Positions 26,878 through 32,647 of a stretch of DNA of 64,000 nt are shown piece by piece (the stretch's first letter is position 1; each line of letters begins with the position of its first letter). The notes under the pieces are model-generated. The model saw nothing but the letters and a program-made list of their open reading frames with translations. It was not told the DNA's origin and ran no database searches. The stretch covers positions 1-64,000 of the forward strand of contig CAIJOK010000122.1 in the NCBI GenBank assembly GCA_903822205.1. The letters run 5' to 3'. Both the position numbers and the translations under genes were made by a program. This DNA is from an uncultured beta proteobacterium (GTDB lineage Bacteria > Pseudomonadota > Gammaproteobacteria > Burkholderiales > Burkholderiaceae_C).

Positions 26878-26949
26878 CCCGCTGTAGTTCAATGGATAGA
26901 ACGAGTGCCTCCTAAGTGCTAGATACAGGTTCGATTCCTGTCAGTGCAG
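26878..26949 (+). tRNA. tRNA-Arg (anticodon CCU), unusual acceptor stem
   Basis: The D arm (GTTC/GAAC), anticodon arm (AGTGC/GTGCT around CTCCTAA) and T arm (ACAGG/CCTGT around TTCGATT) form a standard tRNA-Arg(CCU). The acceptor stem is poor: CCCGCTG against CAGTGCA gives mismatches at the first two pairs and a G-T pair, and no CCA is encoded. The gene may be expressed with 3' processing, or be a decaying copy. It sits about 580 bases before a restriction-modification island, a usual place for integration at tRNA genes. Confidence 0.7.
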
Positions 26950-27071
26950 ATGACGGGATAAATGACGGGATAAGCCTACCGTCAAAAACCTTGTACCGTC
27001 AAACCAAGGACAACGGTACCGTGGCATCAAGAAACAACGCCGTGACATAGCCAAGGTGTAAACTGACACTC

Positions 27072-27398
27072 ATGAGTACCATCACTTTTGACACATTCAG
27101 ATTCGTCGAAACCCTTGAAAAAGCGGGTATGCCCCGTGAGCAGGCTGCGGCTTTCTCCCAAGCGCAGCAGTTTTCGCTGTCCGAAGCCCTGGACTCAAAC
27201 GTGGCCACAAAAGCCGACTTGATCTCTGCCAAGTCAGAACTGAAGGCTGACTTGCTCGCCGTCAAGACAGAGTTGAAGACAGAAATGGCTGAAATTCGCG
27301 CAGACCTGCATGAACTGGAATTGCGCCTCACCATCAAGTTGGGCACATTCATTGCCGTCGCTGTGGCATCCACCGCAGCATTGGTCAAATTGCTGTAG
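27072..27398 (+). CDS. Small coiled-coil protein with C-terminal membrane helix (DUF1640-like)
   Basis: A 108-residue protein: N-terminal helical segment (FRFVETLEKAGMPREQAAAFS), a long heptad-rich region with repeated KxELK units (SAKSELKADLLAVKTELKTEM) and a C-terminal hydrophobic helix (FIAVAVASTAALVKLL). This layout matches the bacterial relatives of CCDC90/DUF1640 proteins, often found next to mobile or restriction genes but without known function. A good terminator follows at 27442. Confidence 0.75.
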   Translation: MSTITFDTFRFVETLEKAGMPREQAAAFSQAQQFSLSEALDSNVATKADLISAKSELKADLLAVKTELKTEMAEIRADLHELELRLTIKLGTFIAVAVASTAALVKLL

Positions 27399-27441
27399 CA
27401 GGTCATTGCACAGTCCTCTTGGAACAGCTTTCACACCCCTC

Positions 27442-27476
27442 AAAACCCGCATGTTCACTGGCATAGCGGGTTTTTT
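27442..27476 (+). terminator. Rho-independent terminator after the coiled-coil gene
   Basis: AAAACCCGC pairs with GCGGGTTTT around a 15-base loop and is followed by a run of T. It lies 44 bases after the stop of the 108-residue protein and separates it from the methyltransferase gene. Confidence 0.85.
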
Positions 27477-27526
27477 GTGGGTGTCTCGCGTTGACCTACA
27501 GCGCTGAACATTGCACGTCAAAAGTG

Positions 27527-30500
27527 ATGATGAATCCCACAAAACTCACAAAATCGACCTCAGCCCGCCAGGGCGCACAGCCTGGTGACGCGCAGGTGCT
27601 GAGTTACCGTTACCCGGACTTGCGCAAGAACAACCCTGAAGTGGGTCTGGTCAACGAGGCCCGTGACCCCGAGCAACCCAAAACGGTCTATGCCTACGAC
27701 CCGCATTTAGACCCGACGCTGCAATTTGACTCTGCGCGTGCTGAGGCTGAAACAATGATCGATGAGGCACTGGCCAGTGATGACCCCTTGGCCATGCGTC
27801 GCGCCCTGGAGGAACTGCGCCGGATCAGTGCGCCATATTTGCAGTGGACAGGCAAGGCCGAGCGCACCAGTTTTGAAGTCGATACGGTCAGTCTGCATGT
27901 CCATGAGCGCATCGATGCCATGACCATTCTGCAGGCGGTGAGCAAACCCAAGCCCGTGGCCGTTCAGCCCAGCTTGTTTGAAGCGCCTTTTGAGAGTCTG
28001 CCGTTGCACTCGGCCATTGATTTCTACAAGCATGACCGTGGCTGGGCCAATCGCTTGATCGCTGGCGACAGCTTGCTGGTGATGAACAGTCTGCTCCAAA
28101 AAGAGGGCATGGCGGGGCAAGTGCAGATGATCTACATCGACCCTCCGTATGGCATCAAATACGGCAGCAACTTTCAGCCGTTTGTGGGCAAGCGCGATGT
28201 CAAAGACCGCTCAGATGCTGACCTGACTGCGGAGCCTGAAATGATCAAGGCGTTTCGGGATACCTGGGAATTGGGGATTCACTCGTATTTAACCTATTTG
28301 CGCGATCGGCTTCTGCTGGCAAAGGATTTATTAAGTGAGACGGGGAGCGTATTTGTTCAGATTTCGGATGAGAATTTGCATCTGGTTCGGAATTTGATGG
28401 ATGAAGTTTTCGGAACTCAAAACTTTCTTCGAGTATTGGCTTTTCGGAAAACTGGTGCTCAGCCTAGCGATATACCAGCAGCAAACTATGACTTCATCGT
28501 TTGGTATGCACGCAATCACGAAAGCGTAAAGAGCCACCCAATCTTTACATCGAAGGATGCGAGTGGTTCTTTCGTTGGTCAAAGTCTTTGGACTGAAGAT
28601 AAACATTACGCTCGGCGACTTGCAACGAAAACCGAAAAAGAACTGTTTCCAAATATCGCGGGACTCCGGTTTTTCGTAGCAAAGGCTGCGCAAGGGGCTG
28701 GACCATCGGGCAACACTGAAGTCTTCCCGTTGTGGGGTAAAACCACCCAACCCGGTCCAAAGAAACATTGGTCTACGACACATCACGGTATGGTGCGGCT
28801 AGGCAAAGCTGGTCGACTCGTCCCGTCTGGGAGTTCATCTCGTTTCGTTTGGTTCTACGATGACTTCCCTTTATCCTCATTTGGGACCGTTTGGGACGAT
28901 ACCGTGCGTAGCGGCTTTGGTGATGCGCAGGTTTATGTTGTTGAGACAAATGCGCTCGTCATCGAACGCTGCCTCCTAATGACCACCGACCCTGGTGACC
29001 TGGTTCTAGACCCCACCTGCGGCAGCGGAACAACGGCCTATGTCGCCGAAAAATGGGGCCGCCGATGGATCACCTGCGATACCTCACGCGTGGCCATCAC
29101 CCTGGCCAAGCAGCGGCTGATGACCGCCAGCTTTGATTACTTTGCCCTGCGCTATCCGCACGAAGGCATCAAGGGCGGTTTTATTTACAAAACCGTACCG
29201 CACGTCACCCTCAAAAGCATTGCCAACAACCCCGAAATTGATGCCATTTACGAACGACTGCACCCAGGCATTGAGACCGCATTGGCCGCACTGAATGCTG
29301 CACTGGCGGTGCACCCGCCCACTGTGCCATTTGGGGTGACCGAGGGGGTGCGCAAAGGGCAGGCCATTTCTGTAGGTCGGAGCCAGGCAGGCACAACATC
29401 GGACAACGTCAAGTCCGTCATTCCCGCGAAGGCGGGAATCCAGGGGGTCATGGATTCCCGCCTTCGCGGGAATGACGAGGGTGGGCGCGGGAATGACGGC
29501 GCAGTTCTGCTGGAATGGGAAGTGCCATTTGACTACCCCACCGACTGGCCCACCCAAGCGCAACCCCTGTTTGCTGCCTTTCATACTGCCCGCCAGAAAA
29601 TGCAGGCCGAAATGGATCGATCCATCGCCGCACAGGCCGACAACGAAACCCTGTACGACCAGCCCGAGAAAACCAAAAACAAGCTTCGCATCACCGGCCC
29701 CTTCACCGTTGAGGCTGTGCCTTTCCCAACGGTACTATCAATTGAAGAGCGCACTATGCAAGCGCCACATGCGTTAGATGCCGATTTGGCAGTTGCTCGC
29801 ACAGGCCATACCAGCCGCCAAAACACCTGGCGAGACGAGTTGCTCAAAGCGGGCATTCGCGGTAAAGGCGGCCAGATGCTGAAGTTTGCCGAGCTGGAAG
29901 TGCTGCCCGGCACCTCCTGCCTGCACGCCAGCGGCCACCTGGACAGTGGTGAGCGCGTGGTCATCAGCTTTGGCCCCGAACACGCTGCGCTGGAACCCAG
30001 ACAGGTAGAACATGCCCTGCGTGAGGCTGGCGAACTGTTTCCGCTGCCCAAGATGATCGTGTTTTGTGCCTTTGCCTTTGACCCCGAAGCGGCCAAAGGC
30101 ATCGACGTGATCAAGGGCATTACCGCGCTCAAAGCGCAGATGAACACCGACATGCTGACTGAAGATTTGAAAAAGGCCAAATCCACCAACCAGAGCTTCT
30201 GGCTGATGGGGCAGCCCGACGTGTGTTTGTCACAAACCCAAAAGGGCCTGTGGCAGGTTGAAGTGAATGGCTTTGATTACTTTGACACCGCCAAGGGTGA
30301 GTTGGTGTCAGGTGGCAAGGGCAAAATTGCCGCGTGGTCACTCGACACCGACTACGACGGACGCAGCCTGTTTCCGCGCCAGGTCTTCTTTCCGATGGCG
30401 GGCAAAGACGAAGGCTGGATGAAGCTTAAAAAAGACATTCGCGCCGAACTGGATGAGGATTTGCTGAGTCACTTTGTGGGAACGGTGTCGCTGCCGTTTG

Positions 30501-30595
30501 AGGCCGGCCCCAACGCCACGGTCGCCGTCAAAATTGTCGATGATCGGGGCATTGAGTCGCTGAAGGTGATGAAGTTAATCCCGCTGGAGACATGA
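27527..30595 (+). CDS. mod: Type III-like DNA adenine methyltransferase (Mod)
   Basis: Beta-class N6-adenine methyltransferase subunit, about 1022 residues. Motif IV DPPY is at about 205-208 (YIDPPYGIKYG) and precedes motif I LDPTCGSGTT at about 494-503, as in beta-class enzymes. The region between them is the target-recognition domain; it is visibly more AT-rich (28.33-28.98 kb) than both ends, suggesting exchange by recombination. Residues about 630-659 (SVIPAKAGIQ...DSRLRGND) are translated from an inserted palindromic repeat, yet the frame is kept. ATG 27527 or 27530 is likely; no clear ribosome-binding site. The stop overlaps the ATPase start by four bases. Confidence 0.92.
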   Translation: MMNPTKLTKSTSARQGAQPGDAQVLSYRYPDLRKNNPEVGLVNEARDPEQPKTVYAYDPHLDPTLQFDSARAEAETMIDEALASDDPLAMRRALEELRRISAPYLQWTGKAERTSFEVDTVSLHVHERIDAMTILQAVSKPKPVAVQPSLFEAPFESLPLHSAIDFYKHDRGWANRLIAGDSLLVMNSLLQKEGMAGQVQMIYIDPPYGIKYGSNFQPFVGKRDVKDRSDADLTAEPEMIKAFRDTWELGIHSYLTYLRDRLLLAKDLLSETGSVFVQISDENLHLVRNLMDEVFGTQNFLRVLAFRKTGAQPSDIPAANYDFIVWYARNHESVKSHPIFTSKDASGSFVGQSLWTEDKHYARRLATKTEKELFPNIAGLRFFVAKAAQGAGPSGNTEVFPLWGKTTQPGPKKHWSTTHHGMVRLGKAGRLVPSGSSSRFVWFYDDFPLSSFGTVWDDTVRSGFGDAQVYVVETNALVIERCLLMTTDPGDLVLDPTCGSGTTAYVAEKWGRRWITCDTSRVAITLAKQRLMTASFDYFALRYPHEGIKGGFIYKTVPHVTLKSIANNPEIDAIYERLHPGIETALAALNAALAVHPPTVPFGVTEGVRKGQAISVGRSQAGTTSDNVKSVIPAKAGIQGVMDSRLRGNDEGGRGNDGAVLLEWEVPFDYPTDWPTQAQPLFAAFHTARQKMQAEMDRSIAAQADNETLYDQPEKTKNKLRITGPFTVEAVPFPTVLSIEERTMQAPHALDADLAVARTGHTSRQNTWRDELLKAGIRGKGGQMLKFAELEVLPGTSCLHASGHLDSGERVVISFGPEHAALEPRQVEHALREAGELFPLPKMIVFCAFAFDPEAAKGIDVIKGITALKAQMNTDMLTEDLKKAKSTNQSFWLMGQPDVCLSQTQKGLWQVEVNGFDYFDTAKGELVSGGKGKIAAWSLDTDYDGRSLFPRQVFFPMAGKDEGWMKLKKDIRAELDEDLLSHFVGTVSLPFEAGPNATVAVKIVDDRGIESLKVMKLIPLET
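29416..29477. repeat. Palindromic repeat inserted in frame in mod
   Basis: A perfect 27-bp inverted repeat (29416-29442 and 29451-29477) with an 8-bp spacer. The core of each arm is ATTCCCGCGAAGGCGGGAAT. A partial arm follows at about 29487. The element resembles ATTCCC...GGGAAT repeats such as neisserial dRS3 and REP-like elements. It is fully translated inside the methyltransferase. Confidence 0.95.
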
Positions 30596-31791
30596 CCATG
30601 CACATTGAGGCTATACGCCTGAAAAACTTTCGCACCTTTCAGGATGTGACGCTACGCGACATTCCGCGCTTTTGTGTGATGGTGGGGGCCAATGGCACTG
30701 GTAAGAGCACCTTGTTCTCCGTATTTGCGTTTTTGCGCGATGCGATGACAACCAACCTGACCGCCGCTTTAGGTCGGTTGGGCGGTAGCCGCGGGCTGCA
30801 AGAAGTGCGTAGCCGGGGCACTGCAGGGCCTATTGAAATTGAAATCAAACTGCGCACAGTGATGCCTAACAAGCGCAGCCAGCTTATCACTTACGAGTTG
30901 CACATCGATGAGTTGAACGGTCGGCCCTCCGTGGCTCGGGAAATTTTGAAGTACCGACGCGGCAGCAGTGGGCAACCCTGGCATTTTCTGAATTTTTCTA
31001 ATGGTGCGGGTGAGGCTGTGACCAACGAACTCGACTCGGTGACGGACGAAGGGCAGCTCAAGCGAGAGCAACAAACCTTGAAAAGCCCGGATATTCTGGC
31101 CATCAAAGGTTTGGCGCAGTTTGAGCGCTTCCCGGCTGTGGTGGCTTTAGGCAATCTCATTGAAAACTGGCATTTGTCGGACTTTCATATCAGCAGAGCC
31201 AGACCTGAGGCCGAGGCTGGCTATGCCGAGCATTTGTCGCGTGAGGGTGAAAACCTGTCGCTGGTGGTTGAGTACCTGCACAAGCACCACCCGCAAGCAT
31301 TTCTGAACATCCTGTCACGTTTGCAAGCGCGTGTGCCAGGCGTGACCAAAGTGGAGTCCAAAATAACTGAGGAAGGACGCGTGCTGTTGAAGTTTCAGGA
31401 CGGGGCGTTTGAAGACCCGTTTTTGGCACGCTATGTGTCGGACGGCACCATCAAGATGCTGGCTTATCTGGTGTTGCTATTTGATCCAACACCACACCCA
31501 TTGCTGTGTGTGGAAGAACCTGAAAACCAACTTTACCCATCGCTACTGTGGGATTTGGCTGAAGAGTTTCGCGCCTATGCAGAACGCGGCGGGCAGGTTT
31601 TTGTCACCACGCACTCGCCAGATTTTTTGAATGCCGTGGGGCTTGACGAAGTTTATTGGTTACTCAAAAAGGATGGTTACACCCGTGTGCGCCGCGCTCG
31701 GGACGATGCCCAGCTCAAAGCCTACATGGCGGAGGGTGACCAAATGGGCTATTTATGGAAACAAGGTCTGTTTGAGGGAGCGCATCCGTGA
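30592..31791 (+). CDS. AAA family ATPase linked to the restriction system
   Basis: A 399-residue RecF/SMC-type ATPase (AAA_21-like). It starts IEAIRLKNFRTFQDV, has Walker A GANGTGKST at 32-40, a long insertion, a KMLAYLVLLFDP helix, Walker B-like LLCVEEPENQLYP and VFVTTHSPDFLNAV, the usual end of OLD-like ATPases, but no nuclease domain. ATG 30592 overlaps the mod stop (ATGA) and has GGAG upstream, so it is translationally coupled. Such ATPases usually work with a second protein (TOPRIM or DUF4276 type). None is visible downstream, where repeats and a GIY-YIG gene lie instead. Confidence 0.85.
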   Translation: MTMHIEAIRLKNFRTFQDVTLRDIPRFCVMVGANGTGKSTLFSVFAFLRDAMTTNLTAALGRLGGSRGLQEVRSRGTAGPIEIEIKLRTVMPNKRSQLITYELHIDELNGRPSVAREILKYRRGSSGQPWHFLNFSNGAGEAVTNELDSVTDEGQLKREQQTLKSPDILAIKGLAQFERFPAVVALGNLIENWHLSDFHISRARPEAEAGYAEHLSREGENLSLVVEYLHKHHPQAFLNILSRLQARVPGVTKVESKITEEGRVLLKFQDGAFEDPFLARYVSDGTIKMLAYLVLLFDPTPHPLLCVEEPENQLYPSLLWDLAEEFRAYAERGGQVFVTTHSPDFLNAVGLDEVYWLLKKDGYTRVRRARDDAQLKAYMAEGDQMGYLWKQGLFEGAHP

Positions 31792-31898
31792 CCCTGGCAG
31801 TCAGACAAAATCGACGGAGTATCCCATGTCACACGCCATTCATCGGCATGCATCAGTGCGCCGCTATGCATCAGTGCCACGGCATTCCCCAATCACAT

Positions 31899-31925
31899 CG
31901 TCATTCCCGCGTAGGCGGGAATCTA
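31899..31925. repeat. Single palindromic half-unit before the GIY-YIG gene
   Basis: One 27-bp arm of the same repeat family, with one change in the central part (GTAGGC for GAAGGC) and a changed end. It ends six bases before the ATG of the GIY-YIG gene, so it occupies that gene's 5' leader. It can still fold into its own small GC-rich hairpin. Confidence 0.9.
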
Positions 31926-31931
31926 TAAGCG

Positions 31932-32225
31932 ATGGAAAAAAACTTCTTCGTTTATATGCTCGCCAACGCTCGCAACGGAACGTTATACATTGGCGTTACC
32001 TCGGATTTAGTCAAACGTATATGGGAGCACCGCGAAGGGCTAGCTGATGGGTTTACAAAAAAATATAGCGTGAAACAGTTGGTATGGTTTGAGTCTCACG
32101 TCGATGCAGTTTCTGCCATCACCCGAGAAAAGCAACTCAAAAAATGGAATCGTGCATGGAAGATTAATTTGATAATAAATGAAAATCCTAATTGGCGCGA
32201 CCTGTATGACGAGATTTCAGCTTAG
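31932..32225 (+). CDS. Single-domain GIY-YIG nuclease
   Basis: A 97-residue protein that is essentially one GIY-YIG catalytic domain: FVYMLANARNGTLYIGVTSDL carries the paired motif (VYM for GIY and YIG), then the conserved Arg (VKRIWEHREG) and the late Glu/Lys region (ITREKQLKKWNRAWKINLI). Proteins of this UvrC-like subfamily are widespread and uncharacterised. There is no separate DNA-binding domain. The gene is bracketed by palindromic repeats of one family and lies between the ATPase and nuclease genes of the restriction island. No independent ribosome-binding site is visible because the repeat occupies the leader. Confidence 0.9.
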   Translation: MEKNFFVYMLANARNGTLYIGVTSDLVKRIWEHREGLADGFTKKYSVKQLVWFESHVDAVSAITREKQLKKWNRAWKINLIINENPNWRDLYDEISA

Positions 32226-32247
32226 ACGTAACCGTTTAGACACCGTC

Positions 32248-32423
32248 ACCGTCATTCCCGCGAAGGCGGGAATCCAGACTGACTTTGTATCCATGAAGAC
32301 AAAAATACACTAGACAATATAGGAAAACTAACTGCGATTGTAGGAAAATCAACAAGTTAGAAAAATCAAAGAATGGGTTTCCAATAAAGTCTACTGGATT
32401 CCCGCCTTCGCGGGAATGACGGT
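32248..32423. repeat. Inverted pair of palindromic units with 118-bp spacer
   Basis: Arms at 32248-32276 and 32395-32423 are perfect inverted copies of 29 bases, of the same family as the repeat inside mod. The spacer is AT-rich with no coding signal. It follows the GIY-YIG gene stop by 22 bases and could form a large stem-loop or act as transcription terminator. Confidence 0.9.
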
Positions 32424-32508
32424 AACTGCGCGAATAATGGTGATAGTTGCCGTCTGATCAGATTTCTTAGAATGACCACTACAAATTTATCATTCACAAA
32501 AATAGATT

Positions 32509-32614
32509 CGTCATTCTCGCGAAGGCGGGAATCCAGTGTTTTGCTACGGGTTGCTTCAAATGAGTTTCATGGATTCCCGCCTTCGCGGGAATGACGGTGA
32601 TTGCGGGAATGACA
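32509..32614. repeat. Second inverted pair of palindromic units before res
   Basis: Arms at 32509-32535 (one base change in the core) and 32570-32596, spacer 34 bases, followed by a partial arm at 32599-32614. The partial arm ends about 33 bases before the restriction subunit start. Confidence 0.9.
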
Positions 32615-32647
32615 GTAGCTACAGAAATAACGAGAAGAAATACACGC

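Noticed and set aside
31631..32047. 138-codon frame running through the ATPase end, the repeats and into the GIY-YIG gene
   Set aside because: Its middle (SFPRRRESI) is just translated repeat sequence; the correct frames of the ATPase and nuclease explain the region.
29416..32614. CRISPR array
   Set aside because: The repeats are inverted pairs with spacers of 8, 118 and 34 bases and wide gaps, not regularly spaced direct repeats, and no cas genes are present. The short tandem arrays elsewhere have no spacers.
29416..32614. RAYT-type REP transposase
   Set aside because: No Y1 transposase with HUH motif is present near the repeats; the only nuclease is GIY-YIG type.
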